A DNA stretch of 64,000 nt, taken from the NCBI GenBank assembly GCA_028279345.1, contig JANQNY010000031.1, positions 62,001-126,000 of the forward strand, in the 5' to 3' direction. The notes below the pieces were generated by a model. That model made no database searches. It worked only from the letters and a program-made list of their open reading frames with translations, and was not told the DNA's origin. The position numbers and the translations under genes are program-made. The stretch comes from Geminicoccaceae bacterium (GTDB lineage Bacteria; Pseudomonadota; Alphaproteobacteria; Geminicoccales; Geminicoccaceae). Shown piece after piece: positions 41,557 through 49,530 of the stretch (positions are counted from its first letter, which is position 1; every line of letters begins with the position of its first letter).

Positions 41557-42582
41557 ATGGTGAGCTCCGTCACATGCACGCGTCGCGACCTGTCTGCTTG
41601 GCTGGGTGCCACGGCCATGCTGCTCGCGCGGCCGTCGCGCGCGGCCGGGGTTCGGAACTTCGTGATCGGAACAGGTGATCCGACCGGGACCTACTATCCC
41701 GTCGGTGGGGTCATCGCCGACATCGTCAGTGCGCCTCCCGGCGGCAATCCGTGCCCTCCCGGAAGGGTCTGCGGGGTTCCGGGTCTCGTTGCGTTCGCGC
41801 AGAGCTCAGCGGGTACGGTCGCCAACCTGGAATCGCTGGCGGCGCGGCGTGTCGACAGTATCTTCGCCCAAGCGGATGTGGCGCATGAGGCTTGGCAGGG
41901 CCAGGGCCCTTTCGTCGACGCGCCGTTTGAGGACTTGCGCGCGCTCGCCAGCCTCTACCCGGAGGTCGCTCAGCTCGTGGTGCTGGAGGAGGCACCCTGG
42001 CCGCCGCGGCGGCTTGCCGTCGGCGGAGAGCTCTCTGGCACCAGTGTCAGCGCACCGGTCGTCCTGCCGGCATTCGGCTTCGAGCCTGATGGCGTCGAAC
42101 TCGTGCTGCTCTCGCCTGTTCTCGGGCTCGATGCGATGGCCGCCCGCGAGGTTGACGGCTTTCTGACGATCGCCGGTCTACCGACGTCCACCGTCGGTGA
42201 GGCGTTGGCGGGCGTTGGTGCGCGGCTGATGCCGGCGTTGATCCCGGGTGCCCGCGCGGTTGCCGGCAGGCGCCCCCACTGGCGGCTCGCCGTCGTGCCG
42301 CGCGGTACCTATGGCTTGAATATGGCTGTGCATTCGCTGGCGGTACCAGCGCTATGGCTCGTACGCGCTGACCTGGAGGTGGAGCTGGCCGAAGCCTTGG
42401 TGGCGGCGCTCTGGGCGCCATCGTCGCGGGAGCGGCTCGATCGAGGACATCCTGCGGGGTTGAGCATCGCGGAGGTCACGGCGCTCACCGGCATCAGCGT
42501 GCCATTGCACCCCGGTGCCGAGCTCTACTATCGCGAGAATGGGCTACTCGCCGGTCCGCACCGCATGGCCGCGCCCGACTGA
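41557..42582 (+). CDS. TAXI family TRAP transporter solute-binding protein
   Basis: About 341 residues. A twin-arginine-like leader (TRRDLSAWLGATAMLLARPSRAAG) is followed by the TAXI signature FVIGTGDPTGTYYPVGGVIADIV. Next come a PCPPGRVCGVPGL disulfide-type loop, FAQSSAGTVANLESLAARRVDSIFAQADVAHEAWQG, and a C-terminal lobe ending in HPGAELYYRENGL. These proteins deliver carboxylates such as glutamate or 2-oxoglutarate to a fused DctQM-type permease. No TRAP membrane gene is in the window, so it is an orphan binding protein. The upstream frame reaches 41482, but the ATG at 41557 fits the leader. Confidence 0.87.
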   Translation: MVSSVTCTRRDLSAWLGATAMLLARPSRAAGVRNFVIGTGDPTGTYYPVGGVIADIVSAPPGGNPCPPGRVCGVPGLVAFAQSSAGTVANLESLAARRVDSIFAQADVAHEAWQGQGPFVDAPFEDLRALASLYPEVAQLVVLEEAPWPPRRLAVGGELSGTSVSAPVVLPAFGFEPDGVELVLLSPVLGLDAMAAREVDGFLTIAGLPTSTVGEALAGVGARLMPALIPGARAVAGRRPHWRLAVVPRGTYGLNMAVHSLAVPALWLVRADLEVELAEALVAALWAPSSRERLDRGHPAGLSIAEVTALTGISVPLHPGAELYYRENGLLAGPHRMAAPD

Positions 42583-42622
42583 GGACGGTGGCCGCGCCGT
42601 TTCCCTTTGGCTGGAAGCGTTC

Positions 42623-42675
42623 GCACACTCCACCCAACCGCCCACGAGCATGCTGTCCTAGGTGGGTGGGTGTGC
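42623..42675. terminator. Long hairpin between convergent TAXI gene and ctrA
   Basis: Arms 42623-42636 and 42663-42675 pair over 13 bp with one bulged T, around a 26-nt loop that itself contains AGCATGCT. The hairpin lies between the stops of two convergent genes. It has no U-tract, so it may be a bidirectional Rho-independent-like barrier or an mRNA 3'-end stabiliser. Confidence 0.4.
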
Positions 42676-42725
42676 GGGCGGCTCGGCGTCGCCGAGTGAG
42701 CGTATGGGACGCCGGTCGAGACAGC

Positions 42726-43481
42726 TCAGGCGAGCGCGTGCTCGACGGGCGCCAACTCAGGCAGGCGGCTCGCCGCTGCGAGGTCCGCGGCATCGACGGT
42801 GCCGGCATCGGGATCGCGCAGCATGTAGCCTCGGCCCCACACCGTCTCGATATGATGCTCGCCCTCATTCACCTGGGCGATCTTCTTGCGGAGCTTGCAG
42901 ATGAAGACGTCGATGATCTTCAGCTCGGGCTCATCCATGCCGCCATAGAGGTGGTCGAGGAACATCTCCTTGGTGAGCGTGACGCCCTTGCGCAACGAAA
43001 GGAGTTCGAGGATTCCGTACTCCTTGCCGGTGACGTGCAGCCGGCGGCCGCCAACCTCCACCGAGCGCTTGTCGAAGTTCACCGTCAGCTGGCCGGTCCT
43101 GATGACCGATTCCGAATGACCCTTGGAGCGCCGGACGACCGCTTGGATGCGGGCCGTCAGCTCGTTCGGGTGAAAGGGCTTGGTGACGTAGTCGTCGGCC
43201 CCGCAGCTGAGGCCGTGGATCTTGTCCTCGACCTGGAGCCTGCCGGAGAGGATCAGCACGGGCGTGCGAACCTTCGCCGCGCGCATCCGGCGGACGACCT
43301 CGTAGCCGTCGATGTCCGGGAGCGTCAGGTCCAGGAGGATGATGTCGAAGTCGTAGAGCTTGGCCAGCTCCAGCGCGTCCTCACCGTAGGACGTCGGCTC
43401 GTGGATGATGCTCTCCCGGTCGAGAGCCGTCGCAATCAGCTTCAACGAAACCGGATCGTCTTCGACTACCAGCGCGCGCAT
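42726..43481 (-). CDS. ctrA: Cell-cycle response regulator CtrA
   Basis: A 251-residue OmpR-family regulator. The receiver domain has MRALVVEDD at the start, phospho-acceptor Asp51 in [15 protein letters not shown] after beta-4 and KPF. The winged-helix output domain has [26 protein letters not shown] and [34 protein letters not shown], which is close to diagnostic for CtrA. CtrA controls cell cycle, flagellar and motility genes in alphaproteobacteria. The start at 43481 follows GGAGAAG; the open frame extends 35 codons further. It is divergent from fliI, a classic CtrA target class. The C-terminal ~20 residues are an Ala/Asp/Glu-rich extension. Confidence 0.95.
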   Translation of the reverse strand: MRALVVEDDPVSLKLIATALDRESIIHEPTSYGEDALELAKLYDFDIILLDLTLPDIDGYEVVRRMRAAKVRTPVLILSGRLQVEDKIHGLSCGADDYVTKPFHPNELTARIQAVVRRSKGHSESVIRTGQLTVNFDKRSVEVGGRRLHVTGKEYGILELLSLRKGVTLTKEMFLDHLYGGMDEPELKIIDVFICKLRKKIAQVNEGEHHIETVWGRGYMLRDPDAGTVDAADLAAASRLPELAPVEHALA

Positions 43482-43584
43482 CGTCTTCTCCAGCGAATGT
43501 CTTCGCGATCGCCGTCGGACCCTTGCGCGCTCTGCTTCGAAGGCGCCGGGCGAGGCCGTCCGCGAACTTCGAAGCCAGTCATGC

Positions 43585-43609
43585 AACCTTAAGGTTTATA
43601 TGTTCTTAA
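43585..43609. promoter_or_regulatory. Candidate CtrA-type operator in the ctrA-fliI intergenic region
   Basis: A perfect 12-bp palindrome AACCTTAAGGTT (43585-43596) contains a TTAA core, and a second TTAA lies at 43606-43609. CtrA boxes are built from TTAA half-sites, canonically TTAA-N7-TTAA. Here the cores are 13 nt apart, so the match is partial. The block is A/T-rich in an otherwise G/C-rich region and lies 37-61 nt upstream of the fliI start, within promoter distance. Confidence 0.45.
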
Positions 43610-43645
43610 TGATGCTCGCTCTACGAGTGTATCCGGAGGTGAGCC

Positions 43646-44983
43646 TTGCAGGCTTTGGACGCCGTCCTTTCCGATCTTCCCCGTTGGACGGTCGCCGGCA
43701 GGATCGTCGCCGCGCGCGCCCAGGCCCTGCACGCAGCAGGGCTCGGCGGGCTCGTCGGCGTGGGTGACTGTTGTCGTGTACTGCGTGGCGGCGGACAGCC
43801 GCCCCTCCTCGCCGAAGTGGCTGCCTTTCGGGACGATGTGACGATCCTCTTGCCGTATGGCGACAATCGCGACGTGACCCTAGGTGCGCGGGTCGAGGTG
43901 GTGCCCAGCCTCGCCACCGTCTGCCCCGGTGAGAACTGGCTCGGGCGCGTGCTCGACCCTTTCGCCCGGCCGCTCGACGGCTTGCCGGTGCCACTTGCCG
44001 GCGGTGAGCCACGCGCGGTCTACGGTGCCCCGCCCGTGGCCACCGAGCGAGGCCCGCTCGGTGCGCCAGTGACCCTCGGCGTGCGGGCGCTGGACCTATT
44101 CGTCCCCTGCCGTCGCGGCCAGCGTCTGGGCATCTTCGCCGGCTCCGGTGTCGGGAAATCGACGCTGCTCTCGATGATCGCGCGCCACGCCGACGCCGAC
44201 GCGTTCGTCATCGGGCTGATTGGTGAGCGCGGCCGCGAGGTGAACGAGTTCCTGCACGAGACGCTCGACGCCGAGGCGCGTCGCCGCGCGGTGATCGTGG
44301 TGGCCACCTCCGACCAGCCGGCGATGCTGCGGCGCCGCGCGGCGTGGCTTACGCTCACCATCGCCGAAGCGCTCCGCGACCGGGGCCGCTCGGTGGTCTG
44401 CCTCGTCGACAGCCTGACGCGCTTCGCGACGGCGTTGCGCGAGGTCTACCTGTCGGCCGGCGAGCCGCCGGCCACCCGCGGCTATCCGCCGAGCGTCTTC
44501 GCCGAGCTGCCGCGCCTCCTGGAACGCGCCGGACCTGGGACGGGGCGCGGCGAGATCACCGGGCTTTTCACCGTCCTCACCGAGGGCGACGACACCGAGG
44601 AGCCCGTTGCCGATCAGACCCGATCGATCCTCGATGGCCATGTCGTGCTCGACCGGCGCATTGCTGAGACCGGGCGCTACCCGGCGATCGACGTCACGCG
44701 CAGCCTGTCGCGCACCGCGGCGAGCGTCTATGGGCCGACCGAGGCGGCGCTCGCCCGGCATGCACGCGCACTCTTCCAGGCGCATCAAGAGAGCGCCGAC
44801 CTGCTCCGGCTCGGTGCGTACGTCACCGGCAGCGATCCGCTCGTCGACGAGGCGGTGGCCCGCATGCCCGCGCTCCAGCGGCTGCTGGCGCAGACGCCCG
44901 GCGAGCCCGCCGACGTGGCACCGTTCGGGAGCCTCGCCGGCGTGCTCGGCGTCGTGTCCGAGGCGGTCGCGGAGGCCGCTTGA
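43646..44983 (+). CDS. fliI: Flagellum-specific ATP synthase FliI
   Basis: A 445-residue F1-beta-like ATPase of the flagellar type III export apparatus. It has Walker A GIFAGSGVGKSTLLSMIA, VIGLIGERGREVNEFLHE, RSVVCLVDSLTRFATALREV (Walker B), the GEPPATRGYPPSVFAELPRLLERAG signature and GDDTEEPVADQTRSILDGHVVLDR. It starts at a TTG at 43646 with a strong GGAGGTGA site at normal spacing. fliJ overlaps its stop. These are the only flagellar genes in the window. Confidence 0.95.
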   Translation: MQALDAVLSDLPRWTVAGRIVAARAQALHAAGLGGLVGVGDCCRVLRGGGQPPLLAEVAAFRDDVTILLPYGDNRDVTLGARVEVVPSLATVCPGENWLGRVLDPFARPLDGLPVPLAGGEPRAVYGAPPVATERGPLGAPVTLGVRALDLFVPCRRGQRLGIFAGSGVGKSTLLSMIARHADADAFVIGLIGERGREVNEFLHETLDAEARRRAVIVVATSDQPAMLRRRAAWLTLTIAEALRDRGRSVVCLVDSLTRFATALREVYLSAGEPPATRGYPPSVFAELPRLLERAGPGTGRGEITGLFTVLTEGDDTEEPVADQTRSILDGHVVLDRRIAETGRYPAIDVTRSLSRTAASVYGPTEAALARHARALFQAHQESADLLRLGAYVTGSDPLVDEAVARMPALQRLLAQTPGEPADVAPFGSLAGVLGVVSEAVAEAA

Positions 44984-45405
44984 TGCGGGCCAGCTCCTTG
45001 GGACAGCTGTTGCGCGTGCGCGAGCGGCAGCGGGATGCGGCACGCGAAGCGCTTGGCGCGGCTCGTGCCGCCGAACGTCGTTTCGACGAGCAGCGCCGTG
45101 GTTGGCGAAGGCTTGTCGCGCCGGAGCAGCAGGTGGCGCTCGAGGACCAAGCTTCGTTCGCAGGCTGGCTGGAGGCTTGTCGCGTCCGTGAGTGGGGCAC
45201 GGCAGAGCGCGCCGCCGAACTGGCGCGCCGTGTACGCGCGGCCGAGGACGTTCAGCGCCACGCGGACTTGGCCGTCGAGCGCCTTGCCCGTTTGACGAAC
45301 GAGGCCCATCGGCGCGAGCGGCGCGCGGCGGAGGCGAAGACGCAGCGCGCCTTGGACGACTTCAGGCGGCCAACCGAAGAAGGCGCTACGCTAGTGGATT
45401 GCTGA
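44983..45405 (+). CDS. fliJ: Flagellar export chaperone FliJ-like
   Basis: A 140-residue protein, almost entirely a long charged alpha-helical coiled coil (LGQLLRVRERQRDAAREALGAARAAERRFDEQRR ... ERRAAEAKTQRALDDF). This is the shape of FliJ, which engages FliI and FlhA during export. Its ATG overlaps the fliI stop (TGATG). Sequence conservation is low in FliJ, so identification leans on the FliI neighbour and the coiled-coil pattern. Confidence 0.75.
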   Translation: MRASSLGQLLRVRERQRDAAREALGAARAAERRFDEQRRGWRRLVAPEQQVALEDQASFAGWLEACRVREWGTAERAAELARRVRAAEDVQRHADLAVERLARLTNEAHRRERRAAEAKTQRALDDFRRPTEEGATLVDC

Positions 45406-45423
45406 CGCTTCAATCGTAGTCGC

Positions 45424-45717
45424 TCAGAACCAGTTGGCGAAGAGACCCCACAGCATCGGCAACAGCAGCGCCGTCGCCAGGGCGTTGAGCCCCATGGCAA
45501 TGCCGGCGAAGGCGCCCGCCACCTGGCTCGATAGCAGCGCGCGTGCTGTGCGGATGCCGAGCCGCTTCAGGTGGTCGGGCACGCGGCCATAGAGCGCAAG
45601 CGCCACGAACAAGAGCGCCATGCCGAGCACGGGCCCGGGCAGAGGCAATGCGACCATGCGCACGGCAACGTCGCCCAATAGTTGAAAAACCAGCAAAGCC
45701 GTGAATGCCAAGAGCAT
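45424..45717 (-). CDS. Small LrgA/LrgB-like chimeric membrane protein
   Basis: A 97-residue hydrophobic protein from an ATG at 45717 with a strong GGGAGG site. Residues 1-50 read as the N-terminal half of the LrgA/CidA holin-like family (FQLLGDVAVRM, LPLPGPVLGMALLFVALALYGRVPDHLKR). Residues 53-92 instead match the C-terminal end of LrgB/CidB (GIRTARALLSSQVAGAFAGIAMGLNALATALLLPML). lrgA and lrgB are normally separate adjacent genes of about 120 and 230 residues. The chimera therefore looks like an in-frame deletion that removed the middle of both. It could be a remnant or a functional miniature. Convergent with fliJ. Confidence 0.7.
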   Translation of the reverse strand: MLLAFTALLVFQLLGDVAVRMVALPLPGPVLGMALLFVALALYGRVPDHLKRLGIRTARALLSSQVAGAFAGIAMGLNALATALLLPMLWGLFANWF

Positions 45718-45851
45718 CAGGACCCTCCCGCTGTCCGAAAGTCTAGGTTTAGGGCGTGCGCGTCGCATTGCCGTGGGCGCTTGATGCATGACAACACGCC
45801 AAGACGGACGGCGCGCTGACGGTGCGCCGCATTTCTTGGGAGAAACACAGC

Positions 45852-47441
45852 ATGGCGACCGGACATCTCAAGACGGTGCTTCTGGCGGCAGCGCTGAGCG
45901 TGGGCGTGGCCACCGCCGGACTGGCCCAGGTCGTTTATCATCGCGGCAACACGACGGAGCCCGAAACCCTCGACCAGCACCTGACGTCGACGATCTACGA
46001 ATCGATCATCCTGCGTGATCTCTACGAGGGGCTGGTCGTGCACGGCCCCAAGGCCGAGGTGACGCCTGGGGTCGCGGAGAGCTGGACGGTCTCGGACGAT
46101 GGCCTCGTCTACACCTTCACGTTGCGTGAGGACGCGACCTGGTCGAACGGTGACCCCGTCAAGGCCGACGACTTCGTGTTCTCCTATCGCCGCATCCTCG
46201 ACCCGGCCACCGGTGCCAAGTACGCCGACATCCTCTACCCGATCGCCGGGGCGGAGCCCGTGAACAAGGGTGAGGCGCCGGTCGAGGAGCTCGGCGTGCG
46301 CGCCGTCGACGAGCGGACGCTCGAGATCACGCTCGGCAGCGCCACGCCATACTTCATGGAGCTCTTGACCCACCAGACCAGCTTGCCGGTGCATCCGCCG
46401 AGTGTGGGTGAGCACGGGATGGCCTTCACGCGGCCCGGCAACATGATCTCCAACGGTGCTTACACGCTCGTGGAGTGGGTGCCGAACGCCCACATCAAGG
46501 CGGTCAAGAACGAGAGCTTCCACGACGCCGACAATGTCGCCATCGACGAGGTCTACTACTACCCGACCGAGGATCGCTCGGCAGCGCTCCGGCGCTTCAT
46601 GGCGGGCGAGCTGCACTCGAACAACGACGCGCCGACCGAGCAGATGGACTTCATCCGCGCCGAGCTCGGCGACCAGCTCCGCATCGCGCCCTATCTGGGC
46701 ACCTACTACTACGCGGTGAATACCGAGAAGGCGCCGTTCGACGACGTGCGCGTGCGCCAGGCGCTGTCGATGGCGATCGACCGCGAGTTTCTCGCCGACG
46801 AGATCTGGGCCGGCGCCATGGTTCCCGGCTACAGCTTCATCCCGCCCGGTATCGGCAATTACGGCGAGCCCGCCATGGCGGACTATGCCGACCTGCCGAT
46901 GTTCGATCGGGAGGAAGAAGCCATCGCGCTCTTGGCCGAGGCCGGCTTCGGCCCGGACAACCCGCTCCAGGTCGAGATCCGCTTCAACACGTCGGAAAAC
47001 CACCAGAAGACCGCGACCGCCATCGCCGACATGTGGAAGCCGCTCGGCGTTCAGACGACCTTTTTCAACACCGACCTCAAGACACACTACGCGCATCTGC
47101 GCGACCGAGGTGATATCGACATCGCCCGGGCCGGCTGGATCGGCGATTACTCGGACCCGCAGAACTTCTTGTTCATGGTGGAAAGCGACAATCTGGGGTT
47201 CAACTACGCGCGGTACGCAAACCCCGAGTACGACGCGCTGATGGACGAGGCTGCGGTGACGACCGACCTCGAGGAGCGCGCCCAGATCCTGCTCGAAGCC
47301 GAGAAGATCTTCATGCGCGATCTGCCGTTCATCCCACTCATGTACTATGGCTCGATTAACTTGGTGAGCCCCGAGCTGCAGGGTTGGGAGGACAACATCC
47401 AAAACGTACACGCCACCCGCTGGTTGTCGCTTGGCAACTGA
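45852..47441 (+). CDS. Peptide ABC transporter substrate-binding protein (OppA-like)
   Basis: A 529-residue periplasmic binding protein. A signal peptide (VLLAAALSVGVATAGLAQ) is followed by the family-5 pattern: EPETLDQHLTSTIYESIILRDLYEGLVVHGPKAEVTPGVAESW, DGLVYTFTLREDATWSNGDPVKADDFVFSYRRILDPATG, the NGAYTLVEWVPNAHIKAVKNESFHD core and FDDVRVRQALSMAIDRE. It closely resembles OppA/MppA oligopeptide or murein-tripeptide binders. A GGGAGAA site precedes the ATG at 45852. It is first gene of a complete importer; a hairpin separates it from the permease genes. Confidence 0.93.
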   Translation: MATGHLKTVLLAAALSVGVATAGLAQVVYHRGNTTEPETLDQHLTSTIYESIILRDLYEGLVVHGPKAEVTPGVAESWTVSDDGLVYTFTLREDATWSNGDPVKADDFVFSYRRILDPATGAKYADILYPIAGAEPVNKGEAPVEELGVRAVDERTLEITLGSATPYFMELLTHQTSLPVHPPSVGEHGMAFTRPGNMISNGAYTLVEWVPNAHIKAVKNESFHDADNVAIDEVYYYPTEDRSAALRRFMAGELHSNNDAPTEQMDFIRAELGDQLRIAPYLGTYYYAVNTEKAPFDDVRVRQALSMAIDREFLADEIWAGAMVPGYSFIPPGIGNYGEPAMADYADLPMFDREEEAIALLAEAGFGPDNPLQVEIRFNTSENHQKTATAIADMWKPLGVQTTFFNTDLKTHYAHLRDRGDIDIARAGWIGDYSDPQNFLFMVESDNLGFNYARYANPEYDALMDEAAVTTDLEERAQILLEAEKIFMRDLPFIPLMYYGSINLVSPELQGWEDNIQNVHATRWLSLGN

Positions 47442-47446
47442 GCTCA

Positions 47447-47478
47447 GGCGGCGCCGGGCCTACGGGTCCGGCGCCGCC
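47447..47478 (+). terminator. Strong hairpin between binding-protein and permease genes (attenuator)
   Basis: Arms 47447-47457 and 47468-47478 are perfectly complementary (11 bp, all G/C). Pairing continues inward through G-U, C-G, C-G to a UACG tetraloop closed by C-G, a UNCG-type loop known for high stability. No U-tract follows. It starts 6 nt after the binding-protein stop. Such hairpins commonly protect the upstream mRNA so the binding protein is made in excess of the permease. Confidence 0.65.
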
Positions 47479-47495
47479 GCGCTGGACCCCCGGCA

Positions 47496-48416
47496 ATGCT
47501 GCGCTACGTCCTTCGCCGCCTCTTGGGCGCGCTACCGACGCTTTTGGTCATCGTCACCGTCGCGTTCTTCCTGATCCGCGTAGCACCCGGCGGCCCATTC
47601 AACCTCGAACGACCGCTACCGCCGCAGATCATGGAAAACCTGCTGGCCTACTACCAGCTCGACCAGCCACTTTGGCGGCAGTATTTCAACTACATCGGAG
47701 GACTGCTGACGGGTGATCTCGGCCCGTCCTACGTCTACCGCGATTTCACCGTCGACCAGCTACTCCGCCAGGGCCTGCCGGTGTCGATCCAGCTCGGTGG
47801 CACGGCGCTTCTCCTGGCGATCGGCGTCGGCACGGCGCTCGGCACCTTCGCAGCACTGCGCCAGAACCGGGCCGGCGATGTCGGCGTTATGACGGTGGCG
47901 ATGGTCGGCATCACTATCCCCAACTTCGTCATGGCGCCGGTTCTGACGCTGATCTTCGCGATCTGGCTTGGCTGGCTGCCAGCGGGCGGTTGGGGCGAAG
48001 GTGCCCTCATCAACAAGCTCTTGCCAGTGTTCACCCTGGCGCTGCCGCAGATTGCCGTGATCGCGCGTTTGACCCGCGGCTCGATGATCGAGGTGTTGCG
48101 TGCCGATCACGTCCGCACGGCGCGCGCCAACGGGCTGCCGCCGCGTGTTGTCACGCTGCGCGCGCTCAGAGGCGCGCTACTGCCGGTGGTCTCCTATCTC
48201 GGCCCCGCCGCTGCGGCGCTGCTAACGGGTTCGGTGGTGATCGAGACCATCTTCGGCATTCCCGGCATCGGCCGCTACTTCGTCCAAGGTGCCCTGAACC
48301 GCGACTACACACTGGTGATGGGGACGGTGGTCACGATCGCGCTCTTCATCGTCGTCTTCAATCTGCTGGTCGACCTGCTCTACGCCGTCCTGGACCCGAA
48401 GGTGCGGTATGACTGA
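47496..48416 (+). CDS. oppB: Peptide ABC transporter permease OppB
   Basis: A 306-residue inner-membrane permease with six helices, starting MLRYVLRRLLGALPTLLVIVTVAFFLIRVAPGGPF (the classic OppB/DppB opening). It has the cytoplasmic EAA-type loop (RADHVRTARANGLPPRVVTLRALRGALLPVV) and ends FIVVFNLLVDLLYAVLDPKVRYD. It pairs with OppC in the channel. Its last codons overlap the oppC start by 8 bp. Confidence 0.94.
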   Translation: MLRYVLRRLLGALPTLLVIVTVAFFLIRVAPGGPFNLERPLPPQIMENLLAYYQLDQPLWRQYFNYIGGLLTGDLGPSYVYRDFTVDQLLRQGLPVSIQLGGTALLLAIGVGTALGTFAALRQNRAGDVGVMTVAMVGITIPNFVMAPVLTLIFAIWLGWLPAGGWGEGALINKLLPVFTLALPQIAVIARLTRGSMIEVLRADHVRTARANGLPPRVVTLRALRGALLPVVSYLGPAAAALLTGSVVIETIFGIPGIGRYFVQGALNRDYTLVMGTVVTIALFIVVFNLLVDLLYAVLDPKVRYD

Positions 48417-49530
48417 CGCGGTCGTGCCGACCGAGCAGGTCGCCGGCAAGAGCCTCTGGCGCGACGCCTGGCTCCGGCTCCGCGCGAACCGCGCGGCGAT
48501 GACCAGCCTCTTTCTCTTGGTGATCATCGCGCTCGCCTGCGTCTTCGGCCCGATGCTGAGCCCGCACCCCTACGACCGGGTCTACCAAGCCTACGTCAAA
48601 GTCCCGCCATCGGTGAGCCCGAGACCCAGCGATGCCGAGGTGGAGCGAGCGCTTGAGACGGCGCTGAGGCGCGGCGGTGTGGAGATCGAGGGCGCGGTGG
48701 TCGAGGGCGGCGTCGTCCAGGTCACGCTCACCAGCGAGCGCGAGATCGATCCGCGCGTCACCCGTCTGATCGATCGCAGCGACGTGTTCAGCGAGGCGAG
48801 CGTCTTGAGCCAGTCGACGGACGGCCGGCGTCTCGTCCTGAGCGCGATGGTCAACCAGAACCGCTTCCTGATGGGAACCGACCAGAACGGCCGCGATCTG
48901 CTCACCCGCATCCTCATCGGCGGGCGCGTCTCGCTGACGATCGGCATACTCGCGACGCTCGTGGCGCTCGCGATCGGTGTCACCTACGGCGCCATTTCGG
49001 GCTATATGGGTGGCCGCGTCGACAACATGATGATGCGCATCGTCGACGTGCTCTATTCGCTGCCGTTCATGTTCTTCGTCATCATGCTGGTCGTGTTTTT
49101 CGGGCGGAACTTCGTCTTGATGTTCATCGCCGTGGGCGCGATCGAGTGGCTCGACATGGCGCGTATCGTCCGCGGCCAGACCTTGTCGCTGAAGCGGCGG
49201 GAGTTCGTCGAGGCGGCCCAGGCGATGGGCGTGCGTACGCCCGCCATCATCCGCCGGCACATCGTGCCCAACACGCTCGGCCCCGTCGTCGTCTACATGA
49301 CGCTGATGGTGCCGAAGGTGATCCTCCTGGAGAGCTTTCTCTCGTTCCTCGGCCTCGGTGTCCAGGAACCACTGACGAGCTGGGGTGTGCTGATCAGCGA
49401 GGGAGCGAAGAACATCCAGGGTGCTTCCTGGCTCTTGATCTACCCGTCCTTGTTCCTCGCGGTGACGCTTTTCTGCCTCAACTTCATCGGCGACGGGCTG
49501 CGTGATGCGCTCGACCCGAAGGATCGCTGA
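48409..49530 (+). CDS. oppC: Peptide ABC transporter permease OppC
   Basis: A 373-residue permease with the OppC_N start (SLWRDAWLRLRANRAAMTSLFLLVIIALACVFGPML). A long loop follows, then LMGTDQNGRDLLTRILIGGRVSLTIGILATLVALAIGVTYGAISGY, the EAA loop REFVEAAQAMGVRTPAIIRRHIVPNTLGPV and the terminal FIGDGLRDALDPKDR. It is about 70 residues longer than a typical OppC. The extra residues lie between the first helix and GTDQNGRD and form a charged, predicted periplasmic insertion. It overlaps oppB by 8 bp and abuts the ATPase gene. Confidence 0.93.
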   Translation: MTDAVVPTEQVAGKSLWRDAWLRLRANRAAMTSLFLLVIIALACVFGPMLSPHPYDRVYQAYVKVPPSVSPRPSDAEVERALETALRRGGVEIEGAVVEGGVVQVTLTSEREIDPRVTRLIDRSDVFSEASVLSQSTDGRRLVLSAMVNQNRFLMGTDQNGRDLLTRILIGGRVSLTIGILATLVALAIGVTYGAISGYMGGRVDNMMMRIVDVLYSLPFMFFVIMLVVFFGRNFVLMFIAVGAIEWLDMARIVRGQTLSLKRREFVEAAQAMGVRTPAIIRRHIVPNTLGPVVVYMTLMVPKVILLESFLSFLGLGVQEPLTSWGVLISEGAKNIQGASWLLIYPSLFLAVTLFCLNFIGDGLRDALDPKDR

